Origin: DASZMJ01 sp035551935
GTDB taxonomy: Bacteria > Planctomycetota > Planctomycetia > Isosphaerales > Isosphaeraceae
Assembly (NCBI GenBank): GCA_035551935.1
Contig: DASZMJ010000554.1
Location: 1-47,882 of the forward strand
Length of the DNA: 47,882 nt
Direction: 5' to 3'
This document shows positions 16,473 to 24,277 of the stretch, piece by piece (the stretch's first letter is position 1; each line of letters opens with the position of its first letter). Both the position numbers and the translations under genes were made by a program. The notes under the pieces are model-generated. The model searched no databases. It was given only the letters and a program-made list of their open reading frames with translations, and had not been told where the DNA came from.

Positions 16473-17310
16473 CGCCGAACGAACCCACCGCGGCAGGCGA
16501 TCCGGATCACGAAACAAAGCCACTTCGGCCCCGCGGCGACGCGGGACGGAGCCATGGCACCGGCGCCGAACGAACCCACGGGGCCCTGGGGGAATCGGGG
16601 GGAGATTGACGTCGCCGATGAAGTCGCGCCCGTCGCGTCGGGTGGCTGGGTCCGAAGGCCCCGGCGCACGAAGACCGGGGCCTTCGGACCCAGCCACCCG
16701 ACCACAGAGAGACTTTCAGAGCAACCGAACGTCGGAGGGGCGCGGATGGGCGTGCGGGCAGGGCCTCGGCGAGGGGCCGTCGCGGCGCGGAACGAACCGA
16801 ACGGGGCGATGGGGAGGCTGGGACATCCTTGCGGCCCCGAGGCTGGGATTCGGAACGAACCGAACGAGGCCTTGGGGGACGTGGGCAAGGTCCGCCGGGG
16901 GATCGGGCCGGCGCGGAACGAACCGAAGATCAGACGCCCCGCGCCGAAAACGAACCCAATTCCCGGCGGTCCTGCCGCCAGAACGAACCCGATTCCGGGC
17001 GCAGGGGGCACGGACCGAACCCACGATCAGGCAAGGGGACGGCCCTCCCGGGGAGATGGGGGATGGGTCACGGGGGTTCGGGATCGGGCGACCTCGGCGC
17101 GGAACGAACCGAACGGGGCCTTGGGGGGGCTGGGCCGTCGGTATGGCCCCGAGGCGTGGATTCGGAACGAACCGAACGGGGCCCTGGGAGGTCCGCGTCG
17201 AGTATGCCGTCGGCCGACCCCGGCGCGGAACGAACCGAAGGACCCCGTCCCCGGGCCCCCGACCACCGGCCCACGTTCCCGCGGAACGAACCGAACGGGG
17301 CATTGGGAGG
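16473..17310 (+). repeat. NEPN repeat array (12 copies, 63-bp period, duplicated block)
   Basis: Twelve copies of a core close to CGGAACGAACCGAACGGGGC, all on the plus strand. The GAACGAACC core or a one- or two-base variant starts at 16477, 16568, 16790, 16853, 16916, 16948, 16981, 17013, 17102, 17165, 17228 and 17284. Spacing is 63 bases four times (16790-16853-16916 and 17102-17165-17228), and 32-33 bases around 16948-17013. The two 63/63 triplets lie 312 bases apart and resemble each other throughout, so a larger block was duplicated. 63 and 312 are multiples of three, and ten copies share one frame that would read (R/A)NEP(N/K) or TNPI. There is no credible start, and the open frame runs on antisense through the next gene, so it is treated as non-coding. 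The rest of the 1.3-kb gap shows only the hairpin at 16637-16702 and the remnant at 16104-16265. Confidence 0.85.
16637..16702. repeat. Perfect long hairpin, 28-bp arms, 10-base loop
   Basis: The arm TCGGGTGGCTGGGTCCGAAG continuing GCCCCGG (16638-16664) is exactly complementary to 16675-16701, and the flanking G/C (16637 and 16702) pairs too. The loop is CGCACGAAGA. No U tract follows on either strand. It lies inside the NEPN island, away from any gene end by more than 500 bases, so it is not a simple terminator. It may be a MITE-like or recently formed palindrome; no target duplication is evident. Confidence 0.8.
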
Positions 17311-17402
17311 GATGGATAAGTTCGAAGCTCGAGGCTCGCGGGATCAGTTGGACGACCTCCCGGAGTGATCCAGGCGGTCATCTCGGCCGCCGGAGGCCGC
17401 GG

Positions 17403-17753
17403 CTAACCCGCCGCGGCTTCCTTGCGGGAGAGCCCCTGCAACTGGCCCGGCTGGATCAACCGGCCGTTCGGGACGTCGGCGAGGGTACAGCCCGTCGCGC
17501 GCTGGAGGCGGATGGCGAATTCCTCCGACACGCGATTCGTCCGGCCGCCCAGCCAGGGGAGGATGACGCAGCCGTCCTCGAACCGGACCTTCCAGCCGTC
17601 GAGCGTCGGCACGCCTTCGGCGTTCACCCCACCGAGTTGCTTGAGGAGCTTGCGGACGACCCGCATGTTGATCGGCTTCGTGATGACGGCCCGCCCTTCG
17701 GCGACGCCGACCGGGTCGTAATGGCCGGCGGTGATGTTGTGGATCATGCTCAT
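17403..17753 (-). CDS. Conserved-looking small protein of unknown function
   Basis: 116 residues from the ATG at 17753, which has a strong AAGGAGGGG ribosome-binding site and overlaps the stop of the upstream (now broken) gene as ATGA. Features seen: MSMIHNITAGHYDPVGVAEG, a basic helix MRVVRKLLKQLGGV, and a C-terminal RLIQPGQLQGLSRKEAAAG. It is soluble with no signal peptide. No family is recognised. After the MITE insertion upstream, the interrupted gene reads without a stop into this gene, so a 337-residue fusion from 18416 is formally possible; the good internal ribosome-binding site suggests the short protein is still made. Confidence 0.6.
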   Translation of the reverse strand: MSMIHNITAGHYDPVGVAEGRAVITKPINMRVVRKLLKQLGGVNAEGVPTLDGWKVRFEDGCVILPWLGGRTNRVSEEFAIRLQRATGCTLADVPNGRLIQPGQLQGLSRKEAAAG

Positions 17754-18416
17754 AGGCCCCTCCTTGACATGGCTCGCAGGATGCGACGGGTTCCTTCCGA
17801 CACCGGAAGATCGGTCTCGGCGGCGAGGACTTCGGCCCCCTCGTGGGTCCCGGCCCGGCCCTCGGCCGCCTCGTGGACGATCACGGCGTCGATCCAGGGC
17901 AAACGCATCTAATTCACAAATCCTTGTCTGCAAAGAACTTGCGACTAGTTGAATTCCGTGCACTAGATTGCAAATCCTTGCAGGACAAGGATTTGCGAAA
18001 CACGTGCGTTCGCCCTGGGCGTCGATCCTATCGCGGAGGCGGCTTTTCTCCCAGATCGTTCCGCCTCGCGGTCCGTATGGTTCGTTCAGTAACTCTGGGT
18101 TGAATACGCCGGAATCCACGGCAATCCTGCCCCCAAGGACCACGCCGCCCGCGTCGCTGTTGGGGTGGAAGACCGCCCAGGGAATGCCCCTGGAGTCGTC
18201 GGCGAAGCCGATCTGTTCCTCCGCGACGCCGAGGGCGTGCATCCGGCCTTCCACGAAGTTTTCGAGGACGTCGGCGTACGCGTTGGCGAACTGGCGGGCG
18301 TGCGTCACCGGGTCGGCGGAAACCTGCCGCGCCGAGGGCGGTGTGCCGATCATGGCGGGCGGTTTCTGGAAGAGGCCGCGGAAAGCACTCTTGAGGCGAT
18401 CGAAGAGTCCGGCCAT
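17750..18416 (-). pseudogene. Unknown protein gene interrupted by a MITE
   Basis: From the ATG at 18416 the protein reads MAGLFDRLKSAFRGLFQKPP, with GIPWAVFHPNSDAGG and GGRIAVDSGVFNPELLNEPY, up to SRLRDRIDA. There a 123-bp element plus its 10-bp target copy breaks the frame. Beyond it, in another frame, the gene resumes as IDAVIVHEAAEGRAGTHEG and ends ETDLPVSEGTRRILRAMSRR-GL with a TGA at 17750-17752 overlapping the next ATG. Removing element plus one target copy (133 bp) restores a single protein of about 177 residues. The family is not recognised. A decayed NEPN-like unit (GAACGAACC near 18076) is in frame as LLNEPYGPRGG. The remaining frame through the element is open and fuses to the downstream gene. 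Confidence 0.75.
17895..18017. mobile_element. MITE, 123 bp, 13-bp inverted ends, perfect 10-bp target duplication
   Basis: Ends are CAGGGCAAACGCA (17895-17907) and TGCGTTCGCCCTG (18005-18017), inverted with one mismatch. Directly outside both ends is the same 10-mer GGCGTCGATC (17885-17894 and 18018-18027). The inside is AT-rich, non-coding and holds a perfect palindrome GCAAATCCTTG/CAAGGATTTGC (17970-17996, loop CAGGA) and a further CAAATCCTTG at 17917. The size, ends and duplication define a non-autonomous element moved by a transposase encoded elsewhere. It is inserted in the gene at 17750-18416. The perfect duplication suggests a recent event. Confidence 0.9.
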
Positions 18417-18508
18417 GCTGGGTCCTTCGGAGGTGCCGGCGGGGGCTCCCGACGAAGTGTTGCACACAGGAAGGCGGGCAGTCATCGCCCGTCGAAGACG
18501 GAACGACC

Positions 18509-19630
18509 ATGAGGATCGCCCTGGTCTACGACATGGACGCCTGCCGGGGGCCGACGGGGGTGACGAGACACGCGCTGGCGCAACTGGAACGGCTCGCGAG
18601 ACGGCCGGAGGTGGAGCTGAGGCTCATCTCGGGGAGGATCGGCGAGCCGGACGGGCTGGCGTACTGGGAGGGGCTGGGAGGGCTGAAGAGGGTCGAATTG
18701 CCGCTGAGGACCAGGGATGCGCTGCGGGTCTGGAGGCTCGTGACGTGGCCGCCGCTGGAGCTCTGGAGCGGGGGGGTCGACTGGGCGTACTGCCCGGCGG
18801 AATACCTCGTGCGGACGAGGACGGCGAAGAAGGCGGTGACGAGCCACGACGTGTTGCAGGACCTGCGGTTCGGCTCGGCGCGGCGGCGCGAGCTCTTGGG
18901 GCAGGTCTTCGGGGGGGCGGACGTGGTGCTGTCGGTCTCGGGGTTCAATACCGAGCGGCTCCTGGAGGCCTTCCCGGACTGCCGGGGAAAGGTGGCGCAG
19001 GTGCCCAACGGCGCCGACGACCTCTTTTTCGAGCCGCCGACCGACCGCGAGCGGCTGGCCGTGCGGCCGGACCTGGGCGTGCCGAAGGGGATGCCGTACC
19101 TCCTGTCGGTGGCCAACTTCCAGCCGCGGAAGAACCTGGTCCGGCTCGTCCGGGCGGCGGGGCGATTGCCGGAGGTCGCGCGGGGGGACCTGGCACTGGT
19201 GCTGCTCGGCGAGGGCTCGGAAGAGGACGCATGGGCGATCCGCGAGGCGATCGCGGGGCTCGGGCCGAAGGCGGTCGTGATGCTCCCCGGCTATCGCCAG
19301 GGGAATGCCCTGCTTGCGGCCTACGCCGAGGCGACGGCGCTGGTCTTCCCGTCGCTCTGCGAGAGCTTCGGCATCCCGGCCGTCGAGGCGATGGCCGCCG
19401 GCTGCCCCGTCGCCCTGGCCGACTCGACCGCCTTGCCCGAGGTCGCCGGCGCCGCCGGCTGGTACTTCGACCCCTTGCACGACGACGCCCTCACCTCCGC
19501 CCTCCGCTCCCTCCTCGACCAGGCCGACGACCGCGCCCGCCGCGTCGCCCTCGGCCGCGCGATCGCCGAGGGCTTCCGCTGGGACCGCTCCAACGCCGCG
19601 CTCGTCGCGGCCCTACGCCGATCCTCCTGA
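18509..19630 (+). CDS. GT4-type glycosyltransferase (GT-B fold)
   Basis: 373 residues. The N-terminal domain begins MRIALVYDMDACRGPTGVTR. The linker and donor-binding domain include VLSVSGFNTERLLEAFP, VPNGADD, PYLLSVANFQPRKNLVRLVR, and the E-x7-E motif in PSLCESFGIPAVEAMAAGCP followed by LADSTALPEVAG. This fits retaining mannosyl- or glucosyltransferases of family GT4 using a nucleotide sugar. It is divergent from the MITE-broken gene with a 92-base gap. No other glycan gene is adjacent, so the acceptor is unknown. The start ATG at 18509 is the first in frame. Confidence 0.88.
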   Translation: MRIALVYDMDACRGPTGVTRHALAQLERLARRPEVELRLISGRIGEPDGLAYWEGLGGLKRVELPLRTRDALRVWRLVTWPPLELWSGGVDWAYCPAEYLVRTRTAKKAVTSHDVLQDLRFGSARRRELLGQVFGGADVVLSVSGFNTERLLEAFPDCRGKVAQVPNGADDLFFEPPTDRERLAVRPDLGVPKGMPYLLSVANFQPRKNLVRLVRAAGRLPEVARGDLALVLLGEGSEEDAWAIREAIAGLGPKAVVMLPGYRQGNALLAAYAEATALVFPSLCESFGIPAVEAMAAGCPVALADSTALPEVAGAAGWYFDPLHDDALTSALRSLLDQADDRARRVALGRAIAEGFRWDRSNAALVAALRRSS

Positions 19631-19678
19631 TACTTTCTCGTCGGGCCGGGCTTACCCTGCCTCTTCGGAATCCTTCGT

Positions 19679-19734
19679 GTAGGGCAGGGCTTGCCCTACC
19701 TCTTCGGAATCCGGCAGGGCAAGCCCTGCCCTAC
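19679..19734. repeat. GTAGGG...CCCTAC palindromic repeat with 19-bp arms
   Basis: GTAGGGCAGGGCTTGCCCT (19679-19697) is a perfect inverted copy of AGGGCAAGCCCTGCCCTAC (19716-19734). The spacer contains CTCTTCGGAATCC, which is also found just upstream (19661-19673), so part of the unit is tandemly duplicated. It lies 48 bases after the glycosyltransferase stop and could end that transcript, but no U tract follows. A similar design with other internal sequence is at 40581-40650. Confidence 0.7.
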
Positions 19735-19815
19735 GGGGGATGGCTCGTCGGCCGGGGCCCGGCGATGGTATCCTTGGAGGATCGCGAGAGTTCGAGGAGT
19801 TGTTGGGCGGAAAGC

Positions 19816-20535
19816 ATGGCGATTTCTTCAACAATCCGAGATGAACAAACGGCCTTCGCATCCCGGCTCCGGCCGCTGGCGGGGAAGCCGGCGGGGACGC
19901 TGCTCGTCCACGAGATCTACCGGAGCCTCCAGGGGGAGAGCACGTTCGCGGGCCTGCCGTGCGTGTTCGTCCGGCTGACGGCCTGTCACCTGCGCTGCGG
20001 GTACTGCGACACGGCGCACGCCTTCCGCCAGGGGGAGGCGATGGCCCTGGACGAGGTGGTCGCGGCGGCGTTGGCGCCCGGGGGCGATCTCGTCGAAGTG
20101 ACGGGGGGCGAGCCGTTGCTCCAGCCGGAGGTCTATCCGTTGATGTCCCGCCTGGCCGACGCCGGCTGGACGGTCCTGCTCGAGACCAGCGGCGCGATCG
20201 ACACATCTCAAGTTGATCCGAGGGTGCATATCATCCTCGACGTCAAGACGCCCGGCTCGGGCGAGGCCGCGGCGAACCACTGGCCGAACCTGGAACGGCT
20301 CCGGCCGACCGACGAGGTCAAGTTCGTCGTCTGCGACCGGGCCGACTTCGACTGGGCCGTCGACGTCGTCCGCTCCCGCGGCCTGGCCGGGCGTTGCCCG
20401 TTGCTGGTCGGCCCGGCCTTCGGGCGCGTCGAGCCGGCCGAGCTGGCGTCGTGGGTGCTCGGGTCCGGGCTCCCGCTGCGGCTCCAGGTCCAGCTCCACA
20501 AGCTGCTCTGGGGCCCGGATGCTCGTGGTGTCTAA
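19816..20535 (+). CDS. queE: 7-carboxy-7-deazaguanine synthase (QueE)
   Basis: 239 residues. The N-terminal half has VHEIYRSLQGESTFAGLPCV and the radical-SAM cluster Cys57, Cys61, Cys64 in LTACHLRCGYCDTAHAF (CX3CX2C). EVTGGEPLLQPEVYPLMSRL, ILDVKTPGSGEA and DEVKFVVCDRADFDWA are QueE motifs. It converts 6-carboxytetrahydropterin to 7-carboxy-7-deazaguanine for queuosine. Other queuosine genes are not in the window. The start is taken at the ATG at 19816, about 28 codons before the conserved region; a later start is possible. It converges with the phosphotransferase gene with no gap. Confidence 0.9.
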   Translation: MAISSTIRDEQTAFASRLRPLAGKPAGTLLVHEIYRSLQGESTFAGLPCVFVRLTACHLRCGYCDTAHAFRQGEAMALDEVVAAALAPGGDLVEVTGGEPLLQPEVYPLMSRLADAGWTVLLETSGAIDTSQVDPRVHIILDVKTPGSGEAAANHWPNLERLRPTDEVKFVVCDRADFDWAVDVVRSRGLAGRCPLLVGPAFGRVEPAELASWVLGSGLPLRLQVQLHKLLWGPDARGV

Positions 20536-21534
20536 TCATAATTTTATATCGAAATTCGACAGCCGATCGAGGCCGCGTGCCAGGCCGAGGGGTACGGCGT
20601 CGGGGCGGTCGAAGGCCCGGCCTTCGCGGAAGTGCCAGCGGGCCCAGTGGCCGCCGAGGAGGAGGGCCGTCCCGGCCTCGAACGCGGTGATCGCGGCGTG
20701 CTCGGCCGCGTCGAGGGGCCGGATCGCGGCGTAGGCCGTGAGCCCTTCGGATCGGGCCTTCGGGTCGGGGCCGACCCAGTCGTCGAGCAGCCGGGCGAGG
20801 TCGCCCGCGACGGCGTCGACCCCCATCGCGCCGAAGTCGACGAGGCCGGTCAGGCGGTCGCCTTCGAAGAGGAGGTGTTCGCCTCGAACATCGCGTAAAC
20901 ACGGCTGCAAGTCCAGGATCGACGCCGCGGCCGGGCGGATCGACTCGCCGACGCGCGGGGCGAGCCGGCGGGCCAGGTCCAGCCAGCGCCGGGCGGGCTC
21001 GCGGCAGGGGTCGGGGCCGGCCCGGTCGAGGGCGCGGTCGAGGTCGTCGAAGCCGCCGCGGAGCCAGGCATCGATCTCGGCGAGCCGCCGGGCCAGGCCG
21101 GGGCTCGCGCCGGTCGTCCGTTCCGGCTCCCAGGCCCGATGGAGGGCCGCCAGCGCCGCGAACCCCGAGCGGAGCCGGGCAGGATCGGGGGGCCGGCCGA
21201 GGTCGGGCGCGCCGGGGAGCCAGGGGGCGACCTCCCAGAGCCGGCCGCCCTGCGCTTGCCACGTGCGACCGTCGAGGGCCGGCAGGGGGACGGGGACGAA
21301 CAATAAGTGGCCGGCCGCGGCGAGCCAATGATGGATCCGGTCGAGCCGGTCGCCGTCGGGGCCGGCCGTCGGCCAGGCCCGGGTGACGAGCCGGCCGCGA
21401 CCGGCCTCGAACCGCCAGAGCCGGGCCCCGCTCAGGCCCCCCGCGTTGCCGAGCGGTTCGGGCGCGGCCATCGGCCGGGCCGCGGCCGGGTATCGGTCGA
21501 GGACGGCCCGGAGGTCGCGGGTCAGGTCGGGCAT
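20536..21534 (-). CDS. Aminoglycoside-phosphotransferase-fold kinase
   Basis: 332 residues. The APH/choline-kinase-like fold is indicated by LGNAGGLSGARLWRFEAGRG near residue 30, the catalytic loop in LRDVRGEHLLFEGDRLTG and the metal-binding VDFGAMGVDAVAGDLARLL. The brace between them is as in planctomycete members, where His replaces the usual Asn/Asp arrangement. The substrate is unknown; small alcohols or thiols are typical. It overlaps plsC by 13 bases and is probably cotranscribed with it. The final codons (SNFDIKL) use A/T-ending codons. Confidence 0.78.
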   Translation of the reverse strand: MPDLTRDLRAVLDRYPAAARPMAAPEPLGNAGGLSGARLWRFEAGRGRLVTRAWPTAGPDGDRLDRIHHWLAAAGHLLFVPVPLPALDGRTWQAQGGRLWEVAPWLPGAPDLGRPPDPARLRSGFAALAALHRAWEPERTTGASPGLARRLAEIDAWLRGGFDDLDRALDRAGPDPCREPARRWLDLARRLAPRVGESIRPAAASILDLQPCLRDVRGEHLLFEGDRLTGLVDFGAMGVDAVAGDLARLLDDWVGPDPKARSEGLTAYAAIRPLDAAEHAAITAFEAGTALLLGGHWARWHFREGRAFDRPDAVPLGLARGLDRLSNFDIKL

Positions 21535-22292
21535 GACTCCGCCCGCTCGCGGTCGCGGAGGTCGCGGATCGCCGCCATCAGGTGCTCGGTCGCCGCGGCC
21601 AGGGTCGCCCGGTCGGGCCGGCCGTCGTGCCGGAACCCGGACAGGTCGACCGGCTCGCCGAAGACGACCCGCGCGGTCGAGGGGGTCCGCAGCGCCTTGA
21701 AGACGTCGTTGGTCTCCGGGGTCCCCGAGATGTACGCCGGGATGACGGGCACGCCGGCCGTCAGGGCGATGAAGGCGACCCCCGGCTTCCCCTCGCCCAG
21801 CTCGCGGCCGGCGGTCGGCACGATGTGCCCCTCGGGGAAGATCGGCACGACTCGCCCCTCGCCGAGGGCCCGCAACGCCGCCCGCGTCGCGGCCAGGTCG
21901 CGGCCGTCGCGCTTGACCGGGATGCAACGCAGGAGCCGGCAGAACGGCCGGCAGAACCAGAGGTCGTAGAACTCGCGCGCGATCAGGAACCCGAGGATGC
22001 GGCGGGTCGTCGCCTGGAGCAGCATATTATCAATCCCGCAGGTATGGTTCGAGATCAGGATCGCCCCGCCGGTCGCCGGCAACGGGGCCATCCGCGGGGC
22101 GTCGAGGCGATGCAACGCGAAGCAATAGAGCCGGTCGAGATACCAGAGAAGTGGCAGGGCCCCGCGCAGCTCGTCCCCCTGCCCGGCGCGCGGGGCGAGG
22201 GCCCAGGGGAGCAGCAGGAGGGCGATCGCCAGCGGCAGCGGGGCGGACGGCATCGACGGGCGGCCTCGGGGGGAAGGTCGGCGCCGGGCCAT
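21522..22292 (-). CDS. 1-acyl-sn-glycerol-3-phosphate acyltransferase (PlsC-like)
   Basis: 256 residues. The catalytic HX4D is in ILISNHTCGIDNMLLQ, and FPEGHIVPTAGREL is the glycerophosphate-binding block. GVPVIPAYISGTPE is the third conserved motif. An N-terminal membrane anchor (LPLAIALLLLPWALAP) precedes the domain. It transfers an acyl group to a lysophosphatidate-like acceptor at the inner membrane face. It is upstream of, and overlaps, the phosphotransferase gene. ATG codons at 22292 and 22253 are both possible starts. Confidence 0.85.
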   Translation of the reverse strand: MARRRPSPRGRPSMPSAPLPLAIALLLLPWALAPRAGQGDELRGALPLLWYLDRLYCFALHRLDAPRMAPLPATGGAILISNHTCGIDNMLLQATTRRILGFLIAREFYDLWFCRPFCRLLRCIPVKRDGRDLAATRAALRALGEGRVVPIFPEGHIVPTAGRELGEGKPGVAFIALTAGVPVIPAYISGTPETNDVFKALRTPSTARVVFGEPVDLSGFRHDGRPDRATLAAATEHLMAAIRDLRDRERAESCPT

Positions 22293-22396
22293 TGTACCAG
22301 CCGACGCCCGGCTCGGCTTGCGGCATCGGGCGTTTCGTCCTACGTTAATGGAGAGGATCGTTGCCGATGACCCGGCCGCGACAGGGAGGGCCCGCC

Positions 22397-23308
22397 ATGG
22401 AGTCGTCGTCGCGAAGGCGCAGTCTCGTGATCCGCCTGGGGCGCTGGCTGGCGCCGGCGATCCTCGTCACGCTCCCGGTCGGCTACACCGGGATCTCCCT
22501 GTTCTCGGCCGACCTGCTCACGCGGACGAATAACCGGCCGCCCCGGGTCAACCCCCTGGCCGTCGGCCGCGACGCGCGGGGCTGGTCGGTCCGGACCGAG
22601 GACGGCCTGACGCTCCGCGGCTGGTACTACCCGACGCCGTCGCACCGCCGGCTGGTCGTGCTCGTGCACGGCATGGGGGAATCCTGGGACGTGATGGCCG
22701 GCCTCGGCCGCGACCTGCACGCGCGGGGATATGACCTCCTGCTGTTCGACCTCCGCGGCCACGGCCGCAGCGACCCCGCCCGCCTGACCATGGGCCGCCG
22801 CGAGCGCGCCGACGTCCGCGCCGTGCTCGCCTGGGCCCGCGCGCAGGGCTTCGACCCCGGCCGCGTCGGCTGGATCGGCCAGTCGATGGGCGCCTCGACC
22901 GTGTTGATGGAGGGGGTCGACAATCCCGACGTCCGGCTCGCCGTCCTCGACAGCCCCTACGGCGACCTGCCCGAGCTGCTCGACTCGCAGCTCACCCGGC
23001 ACAGCCACCTGCCCGGCTTCTTCAACCCCGGCATCCTCCTGGCCGCCCACCAGGCCTACGGCGTCCGGACCGACGACCTCGTGCCGATCCGCCTAGCCAG
23101 CCACTGGGGCGACCGGCCCGTCCTCCTGATCCACGGCGAGGCCGACACGACCGTCCCGATCCAGCAGGCCTACGCCCTCCGACGCTCGCTCGGCCCGTCC
23201 TGCCGCCTCGTCCCCATCCCCGGCGTCGAGCACGTCGAGGCCTACCGCTCCAACCCCAGGAAGTACGTGGCCCTCGTCCACAACTTCTTGCAAAATCACA
23301 TGCATTGA
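22397..23308 (+). CDS. Membrane-anchored alpha/beta hydrolase
   Basis: 303 residues. GGGAGGG lies eight bases before the ATG at 22397. A membrane anchor (APAILVTLPVGYTGISLFSA) precedes the domain. VVLVHGMGESWDVMAGLG is the oxyanion region, the nucleophile elbow is GWIGQSMGAST, the acid is in LLIHGEADTTVPI and the His in PGVEHVEAYR. The fold is the serine aminopeptidase / S33-S9 type also used by esterases; substrate unknown. It is divergent from plsC and convergent with the phosphoesterase gene (six-base gap). Confidence 0.85.
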   Translation: MESSSRRRSLVIRLGRWLAPAILVTLPVGYTGISLFSADLLTRTNNRPPRVNPLAVGRDARGWSVRTEDGLTLRGWYYPTPSHRRLVVLVHGMGESWDVMAGLGRDLHARGYDLLLFDLRGHGRSDPARLTMGRRERADVRAVLAWARAQGFDPGRVGWIGQSMGASTVLMEGVDNPDVRLAVLDSPYGDLPELLDSQLTRHSHLPGFFNPGILLAAHQAYGVRTDDLVPIRLASHWGDRPVLLIHGEADTTVPIQQAYALRRSLGPSCRLVPIPGVEHVEAYRSNPRKYVALVHNFLQNHMH

Positions 23309-23314
23309 CCGTTT

Positions 23315-24253
23315 TCACGTACTCCGCCACGTCAACGGCACCCGACGGCCGTGCTGGCGGCGGTCGCCGCCGACGCAGCGCAGCTCGAGCTCGCCGCCGC
23401 AGTCGGTCGGGCGGAAGACGCACCAGCCGAGCGGCTGCTTCGGCAGGAAGCGGTAGCCGACGGCCGGCAGGTTGATCGCGTGCAGGCCGTCGAGCTGCCT
23501 CGGGTTCCAGACGTGCGTGTGGCCGAAGACGACCGCCTTCGCCTGCCGCCTCGGCACGAGCACGCCGAGCAGGTCGTCGGTATCCAGCAGGGCCGACTGC
23601 CAGCTCGCGTTGAGGTTGTGGTGGACGAAGACGATCGCCGGCGCCTCCGGGTGCGCGTCGAGCTCGCCCGCCAGCCAGCCGAGCTGCCGTCGGCCGAGCC
23701 GGCCCGGCGTCACGTTCGGCTTCTGGAGCGAGTCGAGCAGCAACATCCTCAGCCCCTTGCCCTCGACCACCCCGACGAGCTTCTCGTCGAGCGGGTCGGC
23801 CGGCAGGAGCGCTTTCAACGCCGATCGAACATGCGAGCGATCGTCATGATTGCCGAGCGCCAGGTGCATCGGGATGCCGGCCGCGCGGAGCGGGGCCGTC
23901 GTCGCGAGGAAGGTGTCGTAATCCTTCGGCTGGCCGTCGTGATAGGCGAGGTCGCCGTCGACGACCACCCCGTGCGGCGGGTCGTCGGCCTCGAGGATGT
24001 CGTCGACGACCCGCTTGAGGTTCTCGGCCATCACCTCGTCGCGGAGGGTCGCCCTCGGGTCGGCCGCGACGTGCGTATCCGCCAGCCACGCGTACCAACC
24101 CCCTTCGTTCCCGTCCGACCCCGCCCTCCGTGAACACCCCACCATGATCCCCGTCCCGCCGATCGCCATCCCGGCGAGGAAGTCGCGGCGGCTGAGGCGG
24201 GGAGTCGGTGTCGAGGTCGCGACCTCGGGGCGCGGAGTGAGATGAAATGGCAT
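23315..24253 (-). CDS. Tat-exported metallophosphoesterase
   Basis: 312 residues. The N-terminus has a twin-arginine signal with a lipobox-like end (SRRDFLAGMAIGGTGIMVGC). The calcineurin-like metal-binding motifs appear in order: LADTHVAADP, VVVDGDLAYHDGQ, LALGNHDDRSH, IVFVHHNLNAS and VVFGHTHVWNP. It likely hydrolyses a phosphomono- or diester in the periplasm using two metals. It is followed in order by the TIGR03067 gene upstream on the same strand (24-base gap), so the two may be cotranscribed. Confidence 0.88.
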   Translation of the reverse strand: MPFHLTPRPEVATSTPTPRLSRRDFLAGMAIGGTGIMVGCSRRAGSDGNEGGWYAWLADTHVAADPRATLRDEVMAENLKRVVDDILEADDPPHGVVVDGDLAYHDGQPKDYDTFLATTAPLRAAGIPMHLALGNHDDRSHVRSALKALLPADPLDEKLVGVVEGKGLRMLLLDSLQKPNVTPGRLGRRQLGWLAGELDAHPEAPAIVFVHHNLNASWQSALLDTDDLLGVLVPRRQAKAVVFGHTHVWNPRQLDGLHAINLPAVGYRFLPKQPLGWCVFRPTDCGGELELRCVGGDRRQHGRRVPLTWRST

Positions 24254-24277
24254 GGCGACCCTCCATGTGTTGCGCCA

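Noticed and set aside
16473..17310. NEPN array as a CRISPR
   Set aside because: Spacing is 32-222 bases and not constant, repeats are degenerate, spacers resemble each other, and no cas gene is present.
16716..17381. Minus-strand frame with repeated VRFVPRRG-type peptides
   Set aside because: The repetition follows from the DNA repeat read on the other strand. No ribosome-binding site or non-repeat domain is present.
16389..17912. Long plus-strand open frame over the NEPN array
   Set aside because: It has no supported start, includes non-repeat low-complexity sequence, and continues antisense through the real gene at 17403-17753. Long open frames are expected by chance at this GC content.
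17970..17996. Perfect hairpin GCAAATCCTTG/CAAGGATTTGC as a terminator
   Set aside because: It lies inside the MITE and is not followed by a U tract, so it belongs to the element.
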